Below are positions 22,081 through 35,200 of a stretch of 64,000 nt of DNA, one piece after another (the first letter of the stretch is position 1; every line of letters begins with the position of its first letter). This stretch comes from Rhynchopus euleeides (taxonomy: Eukaryota; Euglenozoa; Diplonemea; Diplonemida; Diplonemidae). Position numbers and translations under genes: made by a program. Below the pieces are notes generated by a model. That model searched no databases. It had not been told where the DNA came from and saw nothing but the letters and a program-made list of their open reading frames with translations. The stretch is taken from the NCBI GenBank assembly GCA_963210315.1, contig OY723252.1, positions 2,205,346 through 2,269,345 of the forward strand, read 5' to 3'.

Positions 22081-24763
22081 ATGCCCGAGGGACACCGGGC
22101 CGAGACATTACATTCCCTGCCTGAGGGACACCTGGCCGAGACACATTCCTGCCGAGGGGCACTCACTCCCGACCGCGAGACGCAGGATTTTGCCTGAGGG
22201 GCACCTCCTCTCCTGACCGAGACACAACCCCGCCCAGCACAGTGCCGAGGGGCATTTACGCTTTCGACTGGAATACCGAGCCTGACCCGGGGAGACACAA
22301 TCGTGCCACAATCGTGAGGGGCATACTCTCTTGATTGAGAAATACACCCTTTTTGCCCGAGCGACGGCACCTGAAGGCGGAAGGGTGGCCTGTCACACAC
22401 AGCCTGCCAGATCCAGCTCGAGCACGGTGACGCGACGTGAGCTTTCCGAGGGCGACAGTTTTCGTGTACCAATGCAACGCCCCCGGACACGCCCCCGAGA
22501 AGCCGGCACGTCTGTCGTGCCCAGCTTATCTGCGCGAATGCCGACTACGCGCACCCCGGCGTCAAGCGGATGCCCGCACACGCCCCAAGCGGGGCATACT
22601 CCGTCGAAGCATAGTCTCCCTGCCGGGGGACACACATTCAAGCCTGCATTATTCACAGGGGTCAGGGGGAGTTCCGGGCGTCTGTGGCCCGGTGTTGAGA
22701 CGTACGACCTCACAGTTCCATGCAGGGAAGGGGAGCTGCTGACTGGACACCTGCGAGGTGCCGTGGGACATACACAGAGATCAGGTATCCAACACAGCCG
22801 AGACGCTCTCCCAAGCTGCACTGCTCGGGGAGCAAAAGAAGCAGCGACTGAGAGACGCGTCCGCATCGCCTGTGTCAGCGGTGCCGCCGCTGAGGGGGTC
22901 CACCGAAACCGCAGCCATGGCAGCGGGCCGAGATCATTCCACAAGGTTGGGGGGCAGTCGGCCAGTCTTCCCGAGTACCCAGCAGCCTACTCGACAAGCC
23001 CGAACAGCGACTGCAGCGTGCGACAAGCTCCGGTCCGCGGGGACTCACCTCTCTCATTAAGAAGGCGACTCCGAGAATCCTTCTGGCATGCCCACACCTC
23101 CAGGGCCTCGAATTTCCTCACGCACCGGGAAATACGCCCTCCACACTGAGTCCGGGCGTTACCACTGAATCGACGCCACGTGGGGCCACAGGGCCTCCGT
23201 TTGATGCGCTGTCTACGAGGCGGGCGATGGGGCAGGTACAGTGGGGATCAGCCCAGTGGGAAGGGGGCCGCAGGAACGTGTTGTCCACCGCTCGAGCGGA
23301 GTTCAGGAGACGACAGTGCGCGCGATCGCCCTCTTTCACCCAGAAGGGCCGGCACCTCTCACACCTACCCCTGGGCACTCCATGCAGCGTCTCCAGTGCG
23401 CCATGAAGAGGCGCGTTGGGCTTCACCCCGCAACTCGCTCGCAGCCAGCGAAGACCGGAGAGGACACAGAGAGCCACAGAGCGATCGAGATCACGCCGGA
23501 AAGCACCGGGTGTTGGCCGGGCTCCCGAAGGGCGAGAGTTTAAGACGGCCGGACAGTAGACTGCTGCGGAGGAGCTGGGAGGCGAGTTTCAGACTGTGAT
23601 TTCTCGATCCGCTGAGCCCTGTCCCCAGGCGAGAGCTGCCGGGTCATGGTGGCTGAATATGCACGAGCGTCGCGGTGGTGGTGCTGGGAGCGCACCAGAG
23701 GACTGTCACGCTGAGGGGCTGGGCATGGCCACTGACTACCTGGATACGGCCGTCTCAGTGCATCGCCCGGGGTGCAAAACGACATCGAGGATGTCAGGAA
23801 GAAGGGTCATGTGGGCACACACCAATATGTCGGAGACGTGAAGAAGCCTCGAGGGGAAGGGTTCCCCAGGGGATGGAGGATCCCGAAGAGGTACAGGGTG
23901 AGGATTCAAATACCCGGAGTGGGAAACGCACCAGACGTCGGGGGTCAGCCAAGAGCGGGTGGTTGCAGCACAGGCGGGGCTGTGTGCAACCTTTGCCCCC
24001 TTAGTTTCGCCGGGTTGAGACGCATCAACTCTCTCGCCGGGTGCGGCAACTGGAGAGACAGGCATGTTGTCGATAGGGCACACCAAGAATCACGAGGCTG
24101 ACCACACGACGGCGGCACACGGCCGAGGCAGGCGGATCCCCTCAGCGAGTGAGGTTCGATCGTTTTCCGTACAAGGTGCTCGTGACAACGTAGAAAGCGG
24201 TACATTACCATCGGAGGGATGCATACGATGGGCGACGGAGCCTGATCACTTCAATAGTAGACCGTTCGCGCGGCGTCCCTAAGTCCTTGGGTCCTAAGGG
24301 TCCTGGGTGGAAGCGTCCAATGCAACACTCACAGCATAGAGGCCAAGTGTTTCTCGTAGTATTTTGCACATAACACACCTGTGTGGTACGGGAAATGCTA
24401 CGAGGAACGCGATGGACTCGGGACTGCTGCTGGCCTCTCTTGCTATGGTTTACTTATGTTTCGTGCTCCACCTGCTCCACCTCATTCTGCACTTCAGATG
24501 ATCCACTTCACGTGGGTTACGGGGTTTGGGACAACGATGATATGTTGTGTCCGACGACAAGGTAAGGTAAGCTCATCGAGGTACACCAAACCGGAGTTGT
24601 CAAATCAAAAAAAAAATATGGGGGGGGGGGGGTTCAAAGTGCAAGAGGTGGAGCCCGTTCAACAGGTGGAAGCGTCCAATGCAACACTCACAGCATAGAG
24701 GCCAAGTGTTTCTCGTAGTATTTTCGAGGGGTGCCCATTTTGGCGATTTGGGCCCGATTTCGA

Positions 24764-26240
24764 GGGTTACGGGTGACCCTAGACCCTACCCAACCCTAGG
24801 GTTGGGGTTGGGGTTAACTCCAGACCCTACCCTCACCCTAGGGTTAGGGTTAACCCTAGACCCTACCCTGGGGTTAGGGTTAACCCTATACCCTACCCAA
24901 CCCTAGGGTTAGGGTCAGGGTTAACCCTATACCCTACCCAACCCTAGGGTTAGGGTCAGGGTTAACCCTACACCCTACCCAACCCTAGGGTTAGGGTTGG
25001 GGTTAACCCTAGACCCTACCCTAGGGTTAGGGTCAGGGTTAACCCTAGACCCAACCCTACCCTAGGGTTAGGGTTAACCCTACACCCTACCCAACCCTAG
25101 GGTTAGGGTTAGGGTTAACCCTAGACCCTACCCTAGGGTTAGGGTCAGGGTTAACCCTATACCCAACCCAACCCTACACCCAACCCTACCCTAGGGTTAG
25201 GGTCAGGGTTAACCCTAGACCCAACCCTACCCTAGGGTTAGGGTTAACCCTAGACCCTACCCTAGGGTAGGGGTCAGGGTTAACCCTAGACCCAACCCAA
25301 CCCTACACCCAACCCTACCCTAGGTTTAGGGTTAACCCTACACCCTACCCAACCCTAGGGTTAGGGTTAGGGTTAACCCTAGACCCTACCCTAGGGTTAG
25401 GGTCAGGGTTAACCCTATACCCAACCCAACCCTACACCCAACCCTACCCTAGGGTTAGGGTCAGGGTTAACCCTAGACCCAACCCTACCCTAGGGTTAGG
25501 GTTAACCCTAGACCCTACCCTAGGGTTAGGGTCAGGGTTAACCCTAGACCCAACCCAACCCTACACCCAACCCTACCCTAGGGTTAGGGTTAGGGTTAAC
25601 CCTAGACCCAACCCAACCCTAGGGTTAGGGTTCGGGTTAACCCTAGACCCAACCCAACCCTAGGGTTAGGGTTGGGGTTAACCCTATACCCTACCCAACC
25701 CTAGGGTTAGGGTCAGGGTTAACCCTAGACCCAACCCAACCCTAGGGTTAGGGTTGGGGTTAACCCTATACCCTACCCAACCCTAGGGTTAGGGTCAGGG
25801 TTAACCCTAGACCCAACCCAACCCTAGGGTTAGGGTTAACCCTATACCCCACCCAACCCTAGGGTTAGGGTTAGGGTTAACCCTATACCCAACCCTACCC
25901 TAGGGTTAGGGTTAACCCTATACCCTACCCAACCCTAGGGTTAGGGTTGGGGTTAACCCTATACCCTACCCTCACCCTAGGGTTAGGGTTAACCCTATAC
26001 CCAACCCAACCCTAGGGTTAGGGTTAACCCAAGACCCAACCCTACCCTAGGGTTAGGGTTAGGGTTAACCCTATACACAACCCAACCCTAGGGTAAGGGT
26101 TAACCCTATACCCTACCCAACCCGAGGGTTAGGGTTGGGGGTTAACCCAAGACCCTGCCCGACCCTAGGGTTAGGGTTCACCCTAGACCCGACCCAACCC
26201 TCGGATCAGGGTTGGGGTTAACCCTATACCCTACCCTAAC
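24764..26240 (-). repeat. Satellite sub-block I, reverse orientation, irregular units
   Basis: Units read ACCCTAGGGTTAGGGTCAGG then GTTAACCCTAGACCC, the reverse complement of the form used to the right. Variation is higher (CCCTATACCC, CCCTACACCC, GGGTTGGGG forms) and no long exact higher-order repeat is apparent. Confidence 0.8.
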
Positions 26241-29200
26241 CCTAGGGTAGGGTCTAGGGTCAACCCTGACCCTAACCCTAGGGTTGGGTCAAGGGTTAAC
26301 CCTAACCCTAGGGTTGGGTAGGGTCTAGGGTTTACCCTGACCCTAACCCTAGGGTTAGGGTAGGGTCTAGGGTCAACCCTGACCCTAACCCTAGGGTTGG
26401 GTAGGGTCCAGGGTTAACCCTAAGCCTAACCCGAGGGTTGGGTAGGGTCTAGGGTCAACCCTGACCCTAACCCGAGGGTTGGGTAGGGTCTAGGGTTAAC
26501 CCTAACCCTAACCCTAGGGTTAGGGTAGGGTCTAGGGTTAACCCTGACCCTAACCCTAGGGTTGGGTCAAGGGTTAACCCTAACCCTAACCCTAGGGTTG
26601 GGTAGGGTCTAGGGTCAACCCTGACCCTAACCCTAGGGTTGGGTCAAGGGTTAACCCTAACCCTAACCCTAGGGTTGGGTAGGGTCTGGGGTCAACCCTG
26701 ACCCTAACCCTAGGGTTGGGTCAAGGGTTAACCCTAACCCTAACCCTAGGGTTAGGGTAGGGTCTAGGGTTAACCCTGACCCTAACCCTAGGGTTGGGTA
26801 GGGTCTAGGGTCAACCCTGACCCTAACCCGAGGGTTCGGTAGGGTCTAGGGTTAACCCTAACCCTAACCCTAGGGTTGGGTCAAGGGTTAACCCTAACCC
26901 TAACCCTAGGGTTAGGGTAGGGTCTAGGGTTAACCCTGACCCTAACCCTAGGGTTAGGGTAGGGTCTAGGGTCAACCCTAACCCTAACCCTAGGGTTGGG
27001 TCAAGGGTTAACCCTAACCCTAACCCTAGGGTTGGGTAGGGTCTGGGGTCAACCCTGACCCTAACCCTAGGGTTGGGTCAAGGGTTAACCCTAACCCTAA
27101 CCCTAGGGTTAGGGTAGGGTCTAGGGTTAACCCTGACCCTAACCCTAGGGTTAGGGTAGGGTCTAGGGTCAACCCTAACCCTAACCCTAGGGTTGGGTCA
27201 AGGGTTAACCCTAACCCTAAGCCTAGGGTTGGGCAGGGTCTGGGGTCAACCCTGACCCTAACCCTAGGGTTGGGTCAAGGGTTTACCCTAACCCTAACCC
27301 TAGGGTTGGGTAGGGTCTGGGGTCAACCCTGACCCTAACCCTAGGGTTAGGGTAGGGTCTAGGGTTAACCCTGACCCTAACCCTAGGGTTAGGGTAGGGT
27401 CTAGGGTCAACCCTAACCCTAACCCTAGGGTTGGGTCAAGGGTTAACCCTAACCCTAACCCTAGGGTTGGGTAGGGTCTGGGGTCAACCCTGACCCTAAC
27501 CCTAGGGTTGGGTCAAGGGTTAACCCTAACCCTAGGGTTAGGGTAGGGTCTAGGGTTAACCCTGACCCTAACCCTAGGGTTAGGGTAGGGTCTAGGGTCA
27601 ACCCTAACCCTAACCCTAGGGTTGGGTCAAGGGTTAACCCTAACCCTAAGCCTAGGGTTGGGCAGGGTCTGGGGTCAACCCTGACCCTAACCCTAGGGTT
27701 GGGTCAAGGGTTTACCCTAACCCTAACCCTAGGGTTGGGTAGGGTCTGGGGTCAACGCTGACCCTAACCCTAGGGTTGGGTCAAGGGTTAACCCTAACCC
27801 TAACCCTAGGGTTAGGGTAGGGTCTAGGGTCAACCCTAACCCTAACCCTAGGGTTGGGTCAAGGGTTAACCCTAACCCTAGGGTTAGGGTAGGGTCTAGG
27901 GTTAACCCTAACCCTAACCCTAGGGTTGGGTAGGGTCTGGGGTCAACCCTGACCCTAACCCTAGGGTTGGGTCAAGGGTTAACCCTAACCCTAACCCTAG
28001 GGTTAGGGTAGGGTCTAGGGTTAACCCTGACCCTAACCCTAGGGTTAGGGTAGGGTCTAGGGTCAACCCTAACCCTATCCCTAGGGTTGGGTCAAGGGTT
28101 AACCCTAACCCTAACCCTAGGGTTGGGTAGGGTCTAGGGTCAACCCTGACCCTTACCCTAGGGTTGGGTAGGGTCTGGGGTCAACCCTTACCCTAACCCT
28201 AGGGTTGGGTCAAGGGTTTACCCTAACCCTAACCCTAGGGTTGGGTAGGGTCTGGGGTCAACCCTGACCCTAACCCTAGGGTTGGGTCAAGGGTTAACCC
28301 TAACCCTAACCCTAGGGTTAGGGTAGGGTCTAGGGTTAACCCTGACCCTAACCCTAGGGTTAGGGTAGGGTCTAGGGTCAACCCTAACCCTAACCCTAGG
28401 GTTGGGTCAAGGGTTAACCCTAACCCTAACCCTAGGGTTAGGGTAGGGTCTAGGGTTAACCCTAACCCTAACCCTAGGGTTGGGTCAAGGGTTAACCCTA
28501 ACCCTAGGGTTAGGGTAGGGTCTAGGGTCAACCCTAACCCGATCCCTAGGGTTGGGTCAAGGGTTAACCCTAACCCTAACCCTAGGGTTGGGTAGGGTCT
28601 GGGGTCAACCCTGACCCTAACCCTAGGGTTGGGTCAAGGGTTAACCCTGACCCTAACCCTAGGGTTAGGGTAGGGTCTAGGGTCAACCCTATCCCTAACC
28701 CTAGGGTTGGGTCAAGGGTTAACCCTAACCCTAGGGTTAGGGTAGGGTCTAGGGTTAACCCTAACCCTAACCCTAGGGTTGGGTCAAGGGTTAACCCTAA
28801 CCCTAACCCTAGGGTTGGGTAGGGTCTGGGGTCAACCCTGACCCTAACCCTAGGGTTGGGTCAAGGGTTTACCCTAACCCTAACCCTAGGGTTGGGTAGG
28901 GTCTGGGGTCAACCCTGACCCTAACCCTAGGGTTGGGTCAAGGGTTAACCCTAACCCTAACCCTAGGGTTAGGGTAGGGTCTAGGGTTAACCCTGACCCT
29001 AACCCTAGGGTTAGGGTAGGGTCTAGGGTCAACCCTAACCCTAACCCTAGGGTTGGGTCAAGGGTTAACCCTAACCCTAGGGTTGGGTAGGGTCTGGGGT
29101 CAACCCTGACCCTAACCCTAGGGTTGGGTCAAGGGTTAACCCTAACCCTAACCCTAGGGTTGGGTAGGGTCTAGGGTCAACCCTGACCCTAACCCTAGGG

Positions 29201-32200
29201 TTGGGTCAAGGGTTAACCCTAACCCTAACCCTAGGGTTGGGTAGGGTCTAGGGTCAACCCTGACCCTAACCCTAGGGTTGGGTCAAGGGTTAACCCTGAC
29301 CCTAACCCTAGGGTTGGGTAGGGTCTAGGGTCAACCCTGACCCTAACCCGAGGGTTCGGTAGGGTCTAGGGTTAACCCTAACCCTAACCCTAGGGTTGGG
29401 TCAAGGGTTAACCCTAACCCTAACCCTAGGGTTAGGGTAGGGTCTAGGGTCAACCCTAACCCTAACCCTAGGGTTGGGTCAAGGGTTAACCCTAACCCTA
29501 ACCCTAGGGTTGGGTAGGGTCTGGGGTCAACCCTGACCCTAACCCTAGGGTTGGGTCAAGGGTTAACCCTAACCCTAACCCTAGGGTTAGGGTAGGGTCG
29601 AGGGTTAACCCTGACCCTAACCCTAGGGTTAGGGTAGGGTCTAGGGTCAACCCTAACCCTATCCCTAGGGTTGGGTCAAGGGTTAACCCTAACCCTAACC
29701 CTAGGGTTGGGTAGGGTCTGGGGTCAACCCTGACCCTAACCCTAGGGTTGGGTCAAGGGTTAACCCTGACCCTAACCCTAGGGTTAGGGTAGGGTCTAGG
29801 GTCAACCCTAACCCTAACCCTAGGGTTGGGTCAAGGGTTAACCCTAACCCTAAGCCTAGGGTTGGGTAGGGTCTGGGGTCAACCCTGACCCTAACCCTAG
29901 GGTTGGGTCAAGGGTTTACCCTAACCCTAACCCTAGGGTTGGGTAGGGTCTGGGGTCAACGCTGACCCTAACCCTAGGGTTGGGTCAAGGGTTAACCCTA
30001 ACCCTAACCCTAGGGTTAGGGTAGGGTCTAGGGTCAACCCTAACCCTAACCCTAGGGTTGGGTCAAGGGTTAACCCTAACCCTAGGGTTAGGGTAGGGTC
30101 TAGGGTTAACCCTAACCCTAACCCTAGGGTTGGGTAGGGTCTGGGGTCAACCCTGACCCTAACCCTAGGGTTGGGTCAAGGGTTAACCCTAACCCTAACC
30201 CTAGGGTTAGGGTAGGGTCTAGGGTTAACCCTGACCCTAACCCTAGGGTTAGGGTAGGGTCTAGGGTCAACCCTAACCCTATCCCTAGGGTTGGGTCAAG
30301 GGTTAACCCTAACCCTAACCCTAGGGTTGGGTAGGGTCTAGGGTCAACCCTGACCCTTACCCTAGGGTTGGGTAGGGTCTGGGGTCAACCCTTACCCTAA
30401 CCCTAGGGTTGGGTCAAGGGTTTACCCTAACCCTAACCCTAGGGTTGGGTAGGGTCTGGGGTCAACCCTGACCCTAACCCTAGGGTTGGGTCAAGGGTTA
30501 ACCCTAACCCTAACCCTAGGGTTAGGGTAGGGTCTAGGGTTAACCCTGACCCTAACCCTAGGGTTAGGGTAGGGTCTAGGGTCAACCCTAACCCTAACCC
30601 TAGGGTTGGGTCAAGGGTTAACCCTAACCCTAACCCTAGGGTTAGGGTAGGGTCTAGGGTTAACCCTAACCCTAACCCTAGGGTTGGGTCAAGGGTTAAC
30701 CCTAACCCTAGGGTTAGGGTAGGGTCTAGGGTCAACCCTAACCCTATCCCTAGGGTTGGGTCAAGGGTTAACCCTAACCCTAACCCTAGGGTTGGGTAGG
30801 GTCTGGGGTCAACCCTGACCCTAACCCTAGGGTTGGGTCAAGGGTTAACCCTGACCCTAACCCTAGGGTTAGGGTAGGGTCTAGGGTCAACCCTATCCCT
30901 AACCCTAGGGTTGGGTCAAGGGTTAACCCTAACCCTAGGGTTAGGGTAGGGTCTAGGGTTAACCCTAACCCTAACCCTAGGGTTGGGTCAAGGGTTAACC
31001 CTAACCCTAACCCTAGGGTTGGGTAGGGTCTGGGGTCAACCCTGACCCTAACCCTAGGGTTGGGTCAAGGGTTTACCCTAACCCTAACCCTAGGGTTGGG
31101 TAGGGTCTGGGGTCAACCCTGACCCTAACCCTAGGGTTGGGTCAAGGGTTAACCCTAACCCTAACCCTAGGGTTAGGGTAGGGTCTAGGGTTAACCCTGA
31201 CCCTAACCCTAGGGTTAGGGTAGGGTCTAGGGTCAACCCTAACCCTAACCCTAGGGTTGGGTCAAGGGTTAACCCTAACCCTAGGGTTGGGTAGGGTCTG
31301 GGGTCAACCCTGACCCTAACCCTAGGGTTGGGTCAAGGGTTAACCCTAACCCTAACCCTAGGGTTGGGTAGGGTCTAGGGTCAACCCTGACCCTAACCCT
31401 AGGGTTGGGTCAAGGGTTAACCCTAACCCTAACCCTAGGGTTGGGTAGGGTCTAGGGTCAACCCTGACCCTAACCCTAGGGTTGGGTCAAGGGTTAACCC
31501 TGACCCTAACCCTAGGGTTGGGTAGGGTCTAGGGTCAACCCTGACCCTAACCCGAGGGTTCGGTAGGGTCTAGGGTTAACCCTAACCCTAACCCTAGGGT
31601 TGGGTCAAGGGTTAACCCTAACCCTAACCCTAGGGTTAGGGTAGGGTCTAGGGTCAACCCTAACCCTAACCCTAGGGTTGGGTCAAGGGTTAACCCTAAC
31701 CCTAACCCTAGGGTTGGGTAGGGTCTGGGGTCAACCCTGACCCTAACCCTAGGGTTGGGTCAAGGGTTAACCCTAACCCTAACCCTAGGGTTAGGGTAGG
31801 GTCGAGGGTTAACCCTGACCCTAACCCTAGGGTTAGGGTAGGGTCTAGGGTCAACCCTAACCCTATCCCTAGGGTTGGGTCAAGGGTTAACCCTAACCCT
31901 AACCCTAGGGTTGGGTAGGGTCTGGGGTCAACCCTGACCCTAACCCTAGGGTTGGGTCAAGGGTTAACCCTGACCCTAACCCTAGGGTTAGGGTAGGGTC
32001 TAGGGTCAACCCTAACCCTAACCCTAGGGTTGGGTCAAGGGTTAACCCTAACCCTAAGCCTAGGGTTGGGTAGGGTCTGGGGTCAACCCTGACCCTAACC
32101 CTAGGGTTGGGTCAAGGGTTTACCCTAACCCTAACCCTAGGGTTGGGTAGGGTCTGGGGTCAACCCTGACCCTAACCCTAGGGTTGGGTCAAGGGTTAAC

Positions 32201-35200
32201 CCTAACCCTAACCCTAGGGTTAGGGTAGGGTCTAGGGTCAACCCTAACCCTAACCCTAGGGTTGGGTCAAGGGTTAACCCTAACCCTAGGGTTAGGGTAG
32301 GGTCTAGGGTTAACCCTAACCCTAACCCTAGGGTTGGGTAGGGTCTGGGGTCAACCCTGACCCTAACCCTAGGGTTGGGTCAAGGGTTAACCCTAACCCT
32401 AACCCTAGGGTTAGGGTAGGGTCTAGGGTTAACCCTGACCCTAACCCTAGGGTTAGGGTAGGGTCTAGGGTCAACCCTAACCCTATCCCTAGGGTTGGGT
32501 CAAGGGTTAACCCTAACCCTAACCCTAGGGTTGGGTAGGGTCTAGGGTCAACCCTGACCCTTACCCTAGGGTTGGGTAGGGTCTGGGGTCAACCCTGACC
32601 CTAACCCTAGGGTTGGGTCAAGGGTTTACCCTAACCCTAACCCTAGGGTTGGGTAGGGTCTGGGGTCAACCCTGACCCTAACCCTAGGGTTGGGTCAAGG
32701 GTTCACCCTAACCCTAACCCTAGGGTTAGGGTAGGGTCTAGGGTTAACCCTGACCCTAACCCTAGGGTTAGGGTAGGGTCTAGGGTCAACCCTAACCCTA
32801 ACCCTAGGGTTGGGTCAAGGGTTAAGCCTAACCCTAGGGTTGGGTAGGGTCTGGGGTCAACCCTGACCCTAACCCTAGGGTTGGGTCAAGGGTTAACCCT
32901 AACCCTAACCCTAGGGTTGGGTAGGGTCTAGGGTCAACCCTGACCCTAACCCTAGGGTTGGGTCAAGGGTTAACCCTGACCCTAACCCTAGGGTTGGGTA
33001 GGGTCTAGGGTCAACCCTGACCCTAACCCGAGGGTTCGGTAGGGTCTAGGGTTAACCCTAACCCTAACCCTAGGGTTGGGTCAAGGGTTAACCCTAACCC
33101 TAACCCTAGGGTTAGGGTAGGGTCTAGGGTCAACCCTAACCCTAACCCTAGGGTTGGGTCAAGGGTTAACCCTAACCCTAACCCTAGGGTTGGGTAGGGT
33201 CTGGGGTCAACCCTGACCCTAACCCTAGGGTTGGGTCAAGGGTTAACCCTAACCCTAACCCTAGGGTTAGGGTAGGGTCTAGGGTTAACCCTGACCCTAA
33301 CCCTAGGGTTAGGGTAGGGTCTAGGGTCAACCCTAACCCTAACCCTAGGGTTGGGTCAAGGGTTAACCCTAACCCTAGGGTTGGGTAGGGTCTGGGGTCA
33401 ACCCTGACCCTAACCCTAGGGTTGGGTCAAGGGTTAACCCTAACCCTAACCCTAGGGTTGGGTAGGGTCTAGGGTCAACCCTGACCCTAACCCTAGGGTT
33501 GGGTCAAGGGTTAACCCTAACCCTAACCCTAGGGTTGGGTAGGGTCTAGGGTCAACCCTGACCCTAACCCTAGGGTTGGGTCAAGGGTTAACCCTGACCC
33601 TAACCCTAGGGTTGGGTAGGGTCTAGGGTCAACCCTGACCCTAACCCGAGGGTTCGGTAGGGTCTAGGGTTAACCCTAACCCTAACCCTAGGGTTGGGTC
33701 AAGGGTTAACCCTAACCCTAACCCTAGGGTTAGGGTAGGGTCTAGGGTCAACCCTAACCCTAACCCTAGGGTTGGGTCAAGGGTTAACCCTAACCCTAAC
33801 CCTAGGGTTGGGTAGGGTCTGGGGTCAACCCTGACCCTAACCCTAGGGTTGGGTCAAGGGTTAACCCTAACCCTAACCCTAGGGTTAGGGTAGGGTCGAG
33901 GGTTAACCCTGACCCTAACCCTAGGGTTAGGGTAGGGTCTAGGGTCAACCCTAACCCTATCCCTAGGGTTGGGTCAAGGGTTAACCCTAACCCTAACCCT
34001 AGGGTTGGGTAGGGTCTGGGGTCAACCCTGACCCTAACCCTAGGGTTGGGTCAAGGGTTAACCCTGACCCTAACCCTAGGGTTAGGGTAGGGTCTAGGGT
34101 CAACCCTAACCCTAACCCTAGGGTTGGGTCAAGGGTTAACCCTAACCCTAAGCCTAGGGTTGGGTAGGGTCTGGGGTCAACCCTGACCCTAACCCTAGGG
34201 TTGGGTCAAGGGTTTACCCTAACCCTAACCCTAGGGTTGGGTAGGGTCTGGGGTCAACCCTGACCCTAACCCTAGGGTTGGGTCAAGGGTTAACCCTAAC
34301 CCTAACCCTAGGGTTAGGGTAGGGTCTAGGGTCAACCCTAACCCTAACCCTAGGGTTGGGTCAAGGGTTAACCCTAACCCTAGGGTTAGGGTAGGGTCTA
34401 GGGTTAACCCTAACCCTAACCCTAGGGTTGGGTAGGGTCTGGGGTCAACCCTGACCCTAACCCTAGGGTTGGGTCAAGGGTTAACCCTAACCCTAACCCT
34501 AGGGTTAGGGTAGGGTCTAGGGTTAACCCTGACCCTAACCCTAGGGTTAGGGTAGGGTCTAGGGTCAACCCTAACCCTATCCCTAGGGTTGGGTCAAGGG
34601 TTAACCCTAACCCTAACCCTAGGGTTGGGTAGGGTCTAGGGTCAACCCTGACCCTTACCCTAGGGTTGGGTAGGGTCTGGGGTCAACCCTGACCCTAACC
34701 CTAGGGTTGGGTCAAGGGTTTACCCTAACCCTAACCCTAGGGTTGGGTAGGGTCTGGGGTCAACCCTGACCCTAACCCTAGGGTTGGGTCAAGGGTTCAC
34801 CCTAACCCTAACCCTAGGGTTAGGGTAGGGTCTAGGGTTAACCCTGACCCTAACCCTAGGGTTAGGGTAGGGTCTAGGGTCAACCCTAACCCTAACCCTA
34901 GGGTTGGGTCAAGGGTTAAGCCTAACCCTAGGGTTGGGTAGGGTCTGGGGTCAACCCTGACCCTAACCCTAGGGTTGGGTCAAGGGTTAACCCTAACCCT
35001 AACCCTAGGGTTGGGTAGGGTCTAGGGTCAACCCTGACCCTAACCCTAGGGTTGGGTCAAGGGTTAACCCTGACCCTAACCCTAGGGTTGGGTAGGGTCT
35101 AGGGTCAACCCTGACCCTAACCCGAGGGTTCGGTAGGGTCTAGGGTTAACCCTAACCCTAACCCTAGGGTTGGGTCAAGGGTTAACCCTAACCCTAACCC

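Larger units (their letters stand above)
19815..24724. repeat. Composite dispersed repeat, copy 2 (about 4.91 kb)
   Basis: Same organisation and orientation as 4697-9757: A at 19815-20062, minisatellite 1 at about 20108-20875, minisatellite 2 at about 21500-22080, second A at 24365-24612, and B at 24307-24365 and about 24666-24724. Substitutions from copy 1 are few and scattered. Telomere-like sequence lies on both sides (CTACCCTACCCTAGGGTTGGGG before, GACCCTAGACCCTACCC after), consistent with insertion into the satellite block. There is no MULE at its right end, unlike copy 1. Confidence 0.9.
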
